Shown here in pieces: positions 46,852 through 55,641 of a stretch of DNA of 64,000 nucleotides (position 1 is the stretch's first letter; each line of letters starts with the position of its first letter). The DNA lies in contig CALUWK010000004.1 in assembly GCA_944324475.1 (NCBI GenBank), positions 25,899 through 89,898 of the forward strand, written 5' to 3'. The notes under the pieces were generated by a model. It had not been told where the DNA came from. It searched no databases and worked only from the letters and a program-made list of their open reading frames with translations. The DNA comes from Candidatus Gastranaerophilales bacterium. GTDB taxonomy: Bacteria > Cyanobacteriota > Vampirovibrionia > Gastranaerophilales > Gastranaerophilaceae. Made by a program: the position numbers and the translations under genes.

Positions 46852-47982
46852 TTAAGATAAATTAAAATAATTTTTATTTTCTTCAAATTCATTTAAAACT
46901 TGAGGAGTTAATCTTGGAGTTATTTTGCCTCTTTCAATTTCGGCTATATAATCTTCTTCTTCTGGAAATTCATTTTCAAGAAATGCTAAGTCTAAAATAT
47001 CAATTATATCCCTATTTGAATATTGTGCTTTTTGGCTAAATAATTTGTTTAAAATTTTATCTGTGGTTATGATTGGTTTATTCTTTTTTGCTAAGTAGTC
47101 TGTAATTATTCGATTTGCAGTTTCATAATCAGCAGAAGGAACTGCAATTTTAGTCGGGATAATTTCTTCTGATAAAATTTGTTCATCTATATCTAAGGGG
47201 TAGTTCGTTGTGAGAAATAATGTGCATTTGTATTTATCTGCGCATGTTCTTATAAAATCAACAAGTTGTTGTGTTATTGATGAGTCTTGATAAGCTATTG
47301 TATCAAATTCATTTATAAGAATTATTGTTCTTTGATGACTGTCGTTTTTTTCATAGTTATCTTTTGCTTTTTTTGCTTTTTGAATAATTTCTTCCATTAT
47401 TTCTTCCGGCTCTCTTGAATCAGGAATTACAAATTCGATATTACATAGAGATTGTTCTGCAAGAGCTAATGCAAAGGTAGTTTTGCCACATCCTGTAGGT
47501 CCAAAAAATAAGTATGCATTCGGAACATCTGCTCCAAGTGAAGTTTTTTCTCTCAGTACTGTTTTTAATATGAAACTTGTCTCTAGCTCTGATTTGATTG
47601 CATCATAACCACTTATTCTGTTAAATCCTTTATTGCTTTTTATTAAATCCATCATACCTTTAAAAAAAGCTTCAATTACTTTTTCGTCATCACTCCTTTT
47701 TTCGGGTTTTGATGCTTTTAATATTTCTTCAATAGCTGTGATTTCTCTGCTATATTCGGTAAATGAGTTTAAGTTTTCAATGATTTTTTGACATTTTTTT
47801 TCAATTTGGTTTGCTGGTAGACCCATAATTGAATAATTATTTTGAAGCAAAATTTTTTGTTTTTGTTCGAGTTTATGGGTGTTATCGTAATAAGAATCAG
47901 GATTATTTGTGAAAGTTATTTTTAGGGAATTTTTATTGTCATTGTATCGTTTATAGGAATTATTTAAAAATGTAATTTTCAT
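46852..47982 (-). CDS. AAA+ ATPase with intact Walker motifs (third gene of the AAA trio)
   Basis: 376 aa. Residues 1-29 hold a tag-like repeat (MKITFLNN ... LKITFTNN). A linker RISGYDAIKSELETSFI (about 122-138) precedes the AAA core, as in FtsH/VPS4-type proteins. Walker A FFGPTGCGKTTF at 159-170, Walker B TIILINEFD at 219-227 (Asn-Glu-Phe-Asp instead of DEaD), sensor 1 LFLTTNYP at 255-262, and a C-terminal small helical domain. No membrane segment. One nucleotide separates it from the upstream TM gene. Probably the only ATP-hydrolysing member of the set. Confidence 0.85.
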   Translation of the reverse strand: MKITFLNNSYKRYNDNKNSLKITFTNNPDSYYDNTHKLEQKQKILLQNNYSIMGLPANQIEKKCQKIIENLNSFTEYSREITAIEEILKASKPEKRSDDEKVIEAFFKGMMDLIKSNKGFNRISGYDAIKSELETSFILKTVLREKTSLGADVPNAYLFFGPTGCGKTTFALALAEQSLCNIEFVIPDSREPEEIMEEIIQKAKKAKDNYEKNDSHQRTIILINEFDTIAYQDSSITQQLVDFIRTCADKYKCTLFLTTNYPLDIDEQILSEEIIPTKIAVPSADYETANRIITDYLAKKNKPIITTDKILNKLFSQKAQYSNRDIIDILDLAFLENEFPEEEDYIAEIERGKITPRLTPQVLNEFEENKNYFNLS

Positions 47983-47983
47983 T

Positions 47984-48847
47984 TTAATTTTTCCTTATGC
48001 AGTTGTACATAAATTTTTCAAGATTTGTAACTTTGTAGCCGATGTTGAGTTTTTCTGGAGTGTTATTCATTTTTCTTAGTATTTTCATTAAAAATGGGTT
48101 AGAAGTTACAAAAGTTATATTTTTGTCTTTAATTGAGTTAAAGAAATCTTCAAGTGATTGTATTGCATTTTTATTTTTTTCTATGTCTTTTTCGAACATT
48201 TTGTTATTGCTATTGTCTATAATAACAAATGTTCTTTTTTGTGTACTTAATTCATTTAAGTTTCTTAGTTTGTTTAGGGTTGATTGAATATCTCCGTTGT
48301 ATTTTATTGTTATGGTTCTTATATTACTTTTGCTAAATATTATGTTTAACATATCAAAAAGAGCCCTATCGTCCATTTTATCAAAAGTAATTAGGCCGGG
48401 TATCTTAATTTTTTGTTGTGCTTCAGGTAAGTCGTCCATTGCAATTAAATATTCTAAACTTTTTAGTGCGTGCATGTTTCTTGTATTATTATCTGCAAAA
48501 TCGCTTATTTTGCTAAGATTGAGTTTTTTTGCTTTTGCTTCAACTTTTTCTTTTAGTTCTGGATTTTCGTTAAGTATAGACATTATTTCGTCATATAATT
48601 TTTCTACACTTGAGTCGTTTTTTTTATTTTTGTATATATTGCACAAAATTAAAGTTATAGCAGAAATAATAGATGTAATTAAAATACCTGCCATAATTAG
48701 TTTCTTTTTTTTATTTGTCTTGTTGGCTTCGTTTTGATTATTTTTTACAAAATTATCTTGATTGGAGCCAAAATTTAAATAATTTGAAAAGTTTGTTTTT
48801 TCTATATTTTTTCTAGTGATATTTTGTATTTTTGTAATCTTTATCAT
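47984..48847 (-). CDS. Membrane-anchored degenerate AAA-like protein (second gene of the trio)
   Basis: 287 aa. I start at the ATG 48847 with AGGA upstream; the frame from 48886 would overlap the previous gene. A tag-like SNYLNFGSN lies at 21-29 and one transmembrane helix at about 50-70. From 150 on it parallels the AAA core of its neighbour with motifs lost: GLITFDKMDDRA in the Walker A place, RTFVIIDNSN (205-214) for Walker B, and NITFVTSNP (243-251) for sensor 1. Likely a non-hydrolysing partner or membrane receptor. Confidence 0.7.
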   Translation of the reverse strand: MIKITKIQNITRKNIEKTNFSNYLNFGSNQDNFVKNNQNEANKTNKKKKLIMAGILITSIISAITLILCNIYKNKKNDSSVEKLYDEIMSILNENPELKEKVEAKAKKLNLSKISDFADNNTRNMHALKSLEYLIAMDDLPEAQQKIKIPGLITFDKMDDRALFDMLNIIFSKSNIRTITIKYNGDIQSTLNKLRNLNELSTQKRTFVIIDNSNNKMFEKDIEKNKNAIQSLEDFFNSIKDKNITFVTSNPFLMKILRKMNNTPEKLNIGYKVTNLEKFMYNCIRKN

Positions 48848-48854
48848 AATTTTC

Positions 48855-50405
48855 CTATATATATGACTCGTAAGGATCCCAGCCACCTACTGGCAGTTCT
48901 TCATGATGTTCTGTTATTAAGTGATATCGTTTTTCACCAGGGTGTCTTAGGCAGGTACGCTCGTATATTGTTGTATAAATTCTTTCCAAGTTTTCTCGAC
49001 TTGGTTCAATTTCTCTTCCAAAATTTATTTTAATTTTTATGCAAAAATCTTTAAGATAGTATTTACTTTCATCAAGCCATCTTAGTTCTTCCATTGCGTC
49101 ATCCAGTTCTTTTTTTTCCTCTTGAGAAACAGTATCCAGGTCCAATTTTACTTTTATATTAAAACGCTGCCCGCTTATAGATGATGGTTCAAAATCATCA
49201 TCATCCGACTGCGTTGAAAGCAATAATGTTGAATGAAATTTTTTAGCGGCATTTTCCGCTAAATTTTTAAATCTTCCTATCGCTATTCGGTTTTTTCGCA
49301 GGTTATAGTTTGTTAGTAATTCTGCAAAATCTGATATATCAATTATTGTTCTTTTGCCTGTTATTTCCCAGTATGACTGAGCTTCTTTTAAAGCAGAAAA
49401 AAACTTATCTATTGATTCTTTAGGGTTGTCATTTAAATATTCAATAGTTTTTATGCGCACATCTTGATGGCTTTTTATCCAATTTTTTAAATCATTGATA
49501 GCTAAATCTGATTCTCCAAATATAAATATTCCATTTGGAATTTCAATTTCAGGATTTTGTTTTTCAATTTCTATAGCATCAAAAAGCCTTGATTTAATTT
49601 CTTTTTTTTGTAATGCAACCTCACCATTGCCTGCAATTAGTTTATTTTGAATATCGATTATTTTTTTTGGTAAAGTTTCTTTTAGTTCTTTTTTTCTTTC
49701 TATGTATGGCTTTGCAGCCATATATGTTTGAAAATTTCTTTCTACTCTTTCTTCTTCTGTATCATCATAAAATCTATAGTATATGACTTTGTCTCTTATA
49801 TCTTCCATTTTTATGTGCGAAACGCAGCTTGCAAAAAGTTCGTATTCATCATCGTTTTTTGAAGATCCAATATAATAAGGCGTATATACTTCGGGATTTA
49901 ACATCCATGTCCATGCTTCTTTTTTTTCAGGATCGTAGTGCCAAGTAAAATCATCAGCATCCAAATAACTTTTTTCACCGTTTTCGGTTTTATTTCTTTC
50001 TGCACTTACAATGTGGGCAAACATTAAATCGGAAGGTTTTTTTGCATAGTCTTCATCATTAAAAAAACTATCATCCAAGTATGGTGACTTTAATTCCCAC
50101 CTCCAAGCAACAGACCTTGAAAACCGTATAATATTTGTCGGATAACACAGAGGAACGTAATCTATTTTTCCGTCGCCCGTTTTTTCTATCATTTGCCTGT
50201 TTCTTTCTTCTGCCATTTCTGTTGCTATTCGTAGATTTTCTTCTCTTCGTTTTTTATCTCTTTCGCGCAGATATTTAATCGGATTTGGCAAAAAATTACC
50301 ACAAAAACTCATGATGTTATCGTTTGAGTTGTTTTTATTTTGCGGAGTAGATTTTTTTGTCTTGTATGATTTATTTGTGTAACAATTAACTGGTTGGATT
50401 TTCAT
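48855..50405 (-). CDS. Large degenerate AAA-like protein (first gene of the trio)
   Basis: 516 aa, no membrane segment. N-terminal tag NDNIMSFCGNFLP (residues 28-40). Residues 45-240 form a charged region of unknown fold. Residues 290-400 follow the AAA plan of the neighbour gene without its active site: GIFIFGESDLAIND (292-305) for Walker A (no Lys-Ser/Thr), RTIIDISDF (352-360) for Walker B, and STLLLSTQS (392-400) for sensor 1. Ends 7 nt before the second gene. Function unknown. Confidence 0.7.
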   Translation of the reverse strand: MKIQPVNCYTNKSYKTKKSTPQNKNNSNDNIMSFCGNFLPNPIKYLRERDKKRREENLRIATEMAEERNRQMIEKTGDGKIDYVPLCYPTNIIRFSRSVAWRWELKSPYLDDSFFNDEDYAKKPSDLMFAHIVSAERNKTENGEKSYLDADDFTWHYDPEKKEAWTWMLNPEVYTPYYIGSSKNDDEYELFASCVSHIKMEDIRDKVIYYRFYDDTEEERVERNFQTYMAAKPYIERKKELKETLPKKIIDIQNKLIAGNGEVALQKKEIKSRLFDAIEIEKQNPEIEIPNGIFIFGESDLAINDLKNWIKSHQDVRIKTIEYLNDNPKESIDKFFSALKEAQSYWEITGKRTIIDISDFAELLTNYNLRKNRIAIGRFKNLAENAAKKFHSTLLLSTQSDDDDFEPSSISGQRFNIKVKLDLDTVSQEEKKELDDAMEELRWLDESKYYLKDFCIKIKINFGREIEPSRENLERIYTTIYERTCLRHPGEKRYHLITEHHEELPVGGWDPYESYI

Positions 50406-50637
50406 TTTTCCCTCTGGTAATTTATCTTACCACTTGTATCTTTATTTATGATATTTCAAACATTTTATGTTTGTTTCTAATAGAAAAAAAATTTAATGAA
50501 AATTTACAATAAGTTCAATTTAATGAATTATATCTTGAAAAAAATAATTTTTCTTTATTAGATTTTTTTCTTGATTATGATTTTTCTTTGATACAAAATT
50601 ATTTTCGTTAGCTGATTTTATTAACAAAAGAGGATAT

Positions 50638-52614
50638 ATGGAGAATTTTTTTATAGGAATTGTTGCCTTGTTTTTGGGTGGTTTTATTTCGCTTTTATTG
50701 AAAAAACAAGATTATAAATTAAAATTTGTTTCATTTATGACTTTTATTGCAGCTTGTTTTTGTTTGATTGATGCTGTAAGGGTTTTTGCAGGTGATAGAC
50801 TTTCTGATATGTTGTCTTTTGGGGTAATGTTTCAGAATTTAGTATTTTCTATGGATTATTTGTCTGCTTTCTTTGTTGTGGTTATTTCCGTTATGTCTTT
50901 TCTTGCAGTGATTTATTCTAACGGATATTTAAAAAATTATATTTTAAAAGGTAAAAATATTACTGCACATTGTTTATTTTTGCCCGTATTAATTGCTTCC
51001 ATGCTTTTGGTGGTTACGGTTCAAAATGCTTTAGCTTTTTTGATTGTGTGGGAGATAATGTCTTTATCTTCATTTTTCCTTGTTATATTTGAACACGAGA
51101 AAAAAGATGTTATAAAAGCAGGAATAAAATATTTGGTTTATATGCATGTTAGCATTATATTTATTATAGTAGCTTTTGCTTTATTTTCAATTCAAACATC
51201 AAGCTTTAATTTTTCACAATTTACGGATGCATTTAATGTAAATCCAATGTTGGCAAATTTAGTTTTTGTGCTGGCTTTTGTGGGTTTTGGAATAAAAGCG
51301 GGATTTTTCCCGTTTCATAATTGGCTTCCTGACGCACATCCTGCTGCGCCGAGTCATGTGTCTGCTATGATGAGCGGTGTAATGATAAAGACCGGAATAT
51401 ATGGTATTTTAAGAGTTTTAACTTTTATTTCTCATCCTGAAGTTCAAATAGGATATTTTGTTTTGATAATTTCGGTTATATCTGCATTATACGGTGTCTT
51501 ATATGCAATAAGTCAGCATGATATAAAAAGACTTTTGGCATATCATAGTATCGAAAATATTGGAATAATTGGTATAGGTATAGGCGTTGGTATGTTGGGT
51601 CTGGCTTATAATTGCCCTATTGTTGCAACTTTAGGATTTGCAGGCGGTATTTTACATATTCTGAATCATTCTATATTTAAGGAACTTTTATTTTTAGCAG
51701 CGGGTTCTGTTTATACAAAAACTCATACAAGAGATATTGAAACATTGGGTGGTTTAATTAAACCTATGTCAAAAACAGCGTTACTGTTTTTGATTGCTTC
51801 TATTGCTATATGTGGACTTCCACCCTTTAATGGTTTTATAAGTGAATTTTTAATATATTTTGGAATGTTGAAGGGATTAATGGTTGATAATATCTCAATG
51901 TTTATAGCTTTAATTCTTTCAATAGCAGGACTTGCTTTGGTTGGCACTATGGCAATATTGTGTTTTACAAAAGCATTTAGTGTTGTATTTTTAGGTGAAC
52001 CTAGAAGCAAAGAGGCAAGCGAAGTTAAAGAAGATACTACAATTTCATTTATTTTTCCAATGTCAGTTTTGGCTCTGTTTACTCTTTTAATAGGGATATT
52101 CCCTCAATTTATTTTTGATTTCATGTTAAAGCCTGTAAGCATATTTGTTGACAGATGTTTATTTGATGCTACCCAAATTATTTCTTTGATGCAAATAATT
52201 TCTTTGTGTGCATTTGGTTTAATTGTTTTAATTTTTGTGTTGTTTGGATTTAAATATTTATTTAAAAATAAAAATGAAAAATATGTTACTTGGGGTTGTG
52301 GTTATAATAAACCAACAAGCAAAATGCAATATAGTGCTTCATCGTATGCTTCTCCTTTTATTACAATGCTTACACCTTTATTTAAAAAGGTAGTTGATAT
52401 TAAGAAGCCAAAGACTATTTTTCCTTGTGATGCTCATTTTGAGATGCGCATGGAAGATGTAGAGGAAGCGTATTTTTTGAAACCTTTGTTTAAATCGCTT
52501 GAGACATTTTTTGCAAAATTTGAAAAAATTCAAAACGGGAATATACAGCAATATATAACATATGGGCTTATATTTCTTGCTTTGGCACTTGTTTGTGTAG
52601 TTATATTGGGATGA
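50638..52614 (+). CDS. Proton-pump-like membrane subunit (HyfB/NuoL-related)
   Basis: 658 aa Mrp/Nuo-type antiporter subunit with about 16 transmembrane segments, the HyfB/HycC length. VWEIMSLSSFFLVIFEHE, GFGIKAGFFPFHNWLPDAHPA then PSHVSAMMSG (proton_antipo_M core with the conserved Lys and His), and LLAYHSIENIGII are hallmark blocks. The C-terminal tail about 540-610 has 'YASPFITML', typical of the hydrogenase-4 branch. First gene of a six-gene operon. Confidence 0.9.
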   Translation: MENFFIGIVALFLGGFISLLLKKQDYKLKFVSFMTFIAACFCLIDAVRVFAGDRLSDMLSFGVMFQNLVFSMDYLSAFFVVVISVMSFLAVIYSNGYLKNYILKGKNITAHCLFLPVLIASMLLVVTVQNALAFLIVWEIMSLSSFFLVIFEHEKKDVIKAGIKYLVYMHVSIIFIIVAFALFSIQTSSFNFSQFTDAFNVNPMLANLVFVLAFVGFGIKAGFFPFHNWLPDAHPAAPSHVSAMMSGVMIKTGIYGILRVLTFISHPEVQIGYFVLIISVISALYGVLYAISQHDIKRLLAYHSIENIGIIGIGIGVGMLGLAYNCPIVATLGFAGGILHILNHSIFKELLFLAAGSVYTKTHTRDIETLGGLIKPMSKTALLFLIASIAICGLPPFNGFISEFLIYFGMLKGLMVDNISMFIALILSIAGLALVGTMAILCFTKAFSVVFLGEPRSKEASEVKEDTTISFIFPMSVLALFTLLIGIFPQFIFDFMLKPVSIFVDRCLFDATQIISLMQIISLCAFGLIVLIFVLFGFKYLFKNKNEKYVTWGCGYNKPTSKMQYSASSYASPFITMLTPLFKKVVDIKKPKTIFPCDAHFEMRMEDVEEAYFLKPLFKSLETFFAKFEKIQNGNIQQYITYGLIFLALALVCVVILG

Positions 52615-52618
52615 GAAA

Positions 52619-53548
52619 ATGGATAAAAACATAATGTTAATTTTATTTAATATTTTAATTCTTTTATTTATGCCGTTTTTTGTAATAGGTATAGTTAAAA
52701 AAACAAAAGCTTTTTGGGCGGGAAGAAAGGGTGTTTCTGTATTTCAACCTTTATTTGATACAATAAGACTTTTCAAAAAAAATAGAACAATAAGTTCTAC
52801 AACTTCTTGGATATTTAATTTTGCGCCTGTTGTCGTGTTTGCAACAACTTTGTTTGCCGGCTTATTTGTTCCAATGATTCAATGTTATTCTATTATTAAT
52901 GTTGCTGGCGCATTTGTTATTTTTTCGTATATATTAGGTTTGGGAAAATTTTTCGCTTTAATTTCAGCTATGGATACTGGAAGCAGTTTTGAAGGTATGG
53001 GAGCAAGCAGAGAAGCTTGTTTTACAACTATTGTTGAACCTGCATTTTTTATAATTTTAGCTTCTTTAATTGTTTTAAGCGGAAATTATACTTTTGCTTC
53101 AATTACGGATGTAATAAAATCAAACGGAACATTTGGTGTTTTAATAGTAATTATGGCTGTATTTGCTTTATTTATAATGTTGTTAACTGAATGTTCAAGA
53201 GTACCTGTAGACGACCCTACGACGCATCTTGAACTTACCATGATTCATGAAGTAATGATTTTAGATAACTCAGGAATTGATTTGGTCCTTATAACTTGGG
53301 CAAGCGGGATGAAAATGGTTATTTTAATGGCTTTAATTGCAAATCTTATCATTCCTCTTGGTTTGGGACTTAAGGCGAGTATAGGACTATTTTTGTTGAC
53401 CTTAATTTTGCTTGCGGTAATAATAGGAACGCTTGAATCTGCAATAGCAAGACTTAGAATGAGTCATGTGTTTGAATTTGTATTTGTAATGTCGTCTTTT
53501 GCGTTAATTGTTGCGTCATTGGCGGCTGTTAAGATATATGGGATTTAA
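52619..53548 (+). CDS. NuoH/HyfC-like membrane subunit
   Basis: 309 aa with about 8 transmembrane segments, the quinone/proton-channel anchor subunit of complex-I-like enzymes. GIVKKTKAFWAGRKGVSVFQP (split: 'R..GP..QP' block), then SFEGMGASREACFT, and CSRVPVDDPTTHLELTMIHE (the conserved acidic loop). Starts 4 nt after the HyfB-like gene. Confidence 0.9.
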   Translation: MDKNIMLILFNILILLFMPFFVIGIVKKTKAFWAGRKGVSVFQPLFDTIRLFKKNRTISSTTSWIFNFAPVVVFATTLFAGLFVPMIQCYSIINVAGAFVIFSYILGLGKFFALISAMDTGSSFEGMGASREACFTTIVEPAFFIILASLIVLSGNYTFASITDVIKSNGTFGVLIVIMAVFALFIMLLTECSRVPVDDPTTHLELTMIHEVMILDNSGIDLVLITWASGMKMVILMALIANLIIPLGLGLKASIGLFLLTLILLAVIIGTLESAIARLRMSHVFEFVFVMSSFALIVASLAAVKIYGI

Positions 53549-53559
53549 AGGAGAACGTT

Positions 53560-54210
53560 GTGGAAAACGGTTTTATAATATTATTTGGTTTAACTATGCT
53601 TTATCTTTCTGCAACAAGTAGATTGATAGCTCACGTTAAAACAATTATTGTTCAGGGGATTTTATTGTTTTTGATTTGTGCGACTGCATTTTCTCATTTA
53701 CCTTGGCATTTAATAGCTTTTTTAACAATCGAAACACTTGTTGTAAAAGCAATATTAATTCCTTTATTTTTAAATAAGGTCTTAAAAAAGACACATTCAA
53801 ACCGTGATACGGACGCTAATATTGCACATTTTTATTGTTTATTAATTTCCAGTATAATTTTGTTTGGTGGATTTATGTTATCCGTTGTTGAAATTCCATC
53901 ATTATCAATGATTAATCCGTTTTGTTTCGGTATAGCTTTGGCAGTTATAGTTATAAGTTTGTGGTTAATTACGATTAAGCACAAAATCTTATCCAATGTT
54001 ATTGAATTTATAACAATGGAAAATGGGATTTTTCTTTTATCTTTGTCTGTTGCAAAAGAAATGCCTATGCTTGTTAATATCGGTGTTTTGTTGGATGTAT
54101 TTATTGCAATTTATATATTAGGTTTATTTGTTTCACAAATAAATACTGAACTTGGAGATATGGAAGTAGCACATTTATCGGATTTAAAGGACTGTGAATA
54201 TAATGATTAG
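53560..54210 (+). CDS. HyfE-like membrane subunit
   Basis: 216 aa with about six membrane helices; equivalent of hydrogenase-4 component E (NuoK-like C-terminal half). GTG start at 53560 with GGAG 6 nt upstream. Motifs are sparse; FITMENGIFLLSLSV (about 147-161) is the NuoK-like Glu helix. Overlaps the next gene by 17 nt. Confidence 0.82.
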   Translation: MENGFIILFGLTMLYLSATSRLIAHVKTIIVQGILLFLICATAFSHLPWHLIAFLTIETLVVKAILIPLFLNKVLKKTHSNRDTDANIAHFYCLLISSIILFGGFMLSVVEIPSLSMINPFCFGIALAVIVISLWLITIKHKILSNVIEFITMENGIFLLSLSVAKEMPMLVNIGVLLDVFIAIYILGLFVSQINTELGDMEVAHLSDLKDCEYND

Positions 54211-55630
54211 TGTAGTTTTATTGTTACCAATAGTTTTTTGCGTTATTTTGTTTTTTGCAAAGAATAAAATTTTAAATAATATTTTGATTAATATATATGC
54301 AATGTTGCATTTATATTGTGGCATTTGTTATTTTATAAAACCTGAGCAACTGTTGAATAATCAATATTTTAGTTTAAATTCCTCAAATATAATATTTTAT
54401 TTGATATTGTCGGTAGTTTTTTTGGCTGTTGCTATTTACAATAATGGTTATAGTAAGAATTTAAATTTTTCGGATAAAAAAATAATGCACTATGCAACAA
54501 TGCTATTAATTTTTGTACTTTCTATGACGGGCGGGATTTTGAGTAATAACTTAGGTTTGGCTTGGATATTTATTGAAGGAACAACGTTGGCAAGTGCATA
54601 TTTAATTTATTTTAATAAGACTAAACATTCTATTGAAGCTGCATGGAAATATGTGTTTATTTGTTCGATTGGTATTGCTCTTGCTTTTGTTGGAATTATC
54701 CTTTTAACAGTTGCTGAAGGTAATTTAAATTCTTTAAATTATACGGATTTATTAAATAATGCTCAATCATTTAATCATTTTTGGTTAAATGTTTCATTTG
54801 TGTTTATTTTATTTGGGTTGGGTACTAAAATGGGTCTTGCACCAGTTCATTTTTGGCTTCCGGATGCTCATTCAGAGGCTCCGAGTCCTGTGTCTGCTTT
54901 GTTATCTGCAACACTTTTAAATTGTGCATTTTTGGTTATTTTAAATGTATACAAAGTAATGCTTGCTGCAAATTGTTATACTTATGCAAGAATTGTTCTT
55001 TTGTTCATGGGCTTTTTATCTTTGTTTATTACTGCCGTATTTTTATACCATACTACAAATTACAAAAGAATGCTTGCTTATTCTTCTATTGAAAATATGG
55101 GTATTTTGGCAATTTGTGCTGCACTTGGAGGTATAGCATACTATGCCTTGATTATACATTTAATAGGGCATTCTTTAATTAAGGCTTCTTATTTCTTAAC
55201 TTCGGGAAATATTTTGGAGTTATTTGAAACAAAAAAAATTAAATCCGTTTGTGCTTTATCTGAAATAGATAGAAAAACAGCTTGGTTATGGGTGGCATCT
55301 TTTTTGGGAATTTGTGCATTTCCTCCGAGTATGCTATTTATAAGTGAATTTTTAACGGTTAAGGCAATGCTTATTCAGAAGCATTATATACTTTGCGCTT
55401 TGTTTTTGTTTTTGTTGACCATAATTTTGTATGCAATGGCAAAAGTGGTTATTAAAATGGTTTTCAAGGAAAGAAACGAAGAAAGATTTGAAATTGCAAA
55501 GAAAAATCTTTCTAAAGTCACAGTTTCAATGTATGTTCCGCAAGTTGTTTTATTAACAATAGCTTTTGTTTTGGGTGTATATTTGCCTGAATTTTTGGAT
55601 ACAATCATAAGAAATACAGTTGTAGGTTAA
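54194..55630 (+). CDS. Second NuoL/M-like pump subunit (HyfF-related)
   Basis: 478 aa with about 14 transmembrane segments. AWIFIEGTTLASAYLIYF carries the conserved Glu of the first channel helix, GLGTKMGLAPVHFWLPDAHSE and PSPVSALLSATLLNC the central Lys/His, and MLAYSSIENMGIL the second helix pair. Length matches HyfF. Overlaps HyfE-like by 17 nt. Confidence 0.9.
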   Translation: MNIMISVVLLLPIVFCVILFFAKNKILNNILINIYAMLHLYCGICYFIKPEQLLNNQYFSLNSSNIIFYLILSVVFLAVAIYNNGYSKNLNFSDKKIMHYATMLLIFVLSMTGGILSNNLGLAWIFIEGTTLASAYLIYFNKTKHSIEAAWKYVFICSIGIALAFVGIILLTVAEGNLNSLNYTDLLNNAQSFNHFWLNVSFVFILFGLGTKMGLAPVHFWLPDAHSEAPSPVSALLSATLLNCAFLVILNVYKVMLAANCYTYARIVLLFMGFLSLFITAVFLYHTTNYKRMLAYSSIENMGILAICAALGGIAYYALIIHLIGHSLIKASYFLTSGNILELFETKKIKSVCALSEIDRKTAWLWVASFLGICAFPPSMLFISEFLTVKAMLIQKHYILCALFLFLLTIILYAMAKVVIKMVFKERNEERFEIAKKNLSKVTVSMYVPQVVLLTIAFVLGVYLPEFLDTIIRNTVVG

Positions 55631-55641
55631 GGAGATATAAA

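Noticed and set aside
48297..48737. 146-codon plus-strand ORF rich in hydrophobic residues
   Set aside because: Antisense to the degenerate AAA gene. Its hydrophobicity comes from reading Lys/Asn-rich codons backwards.
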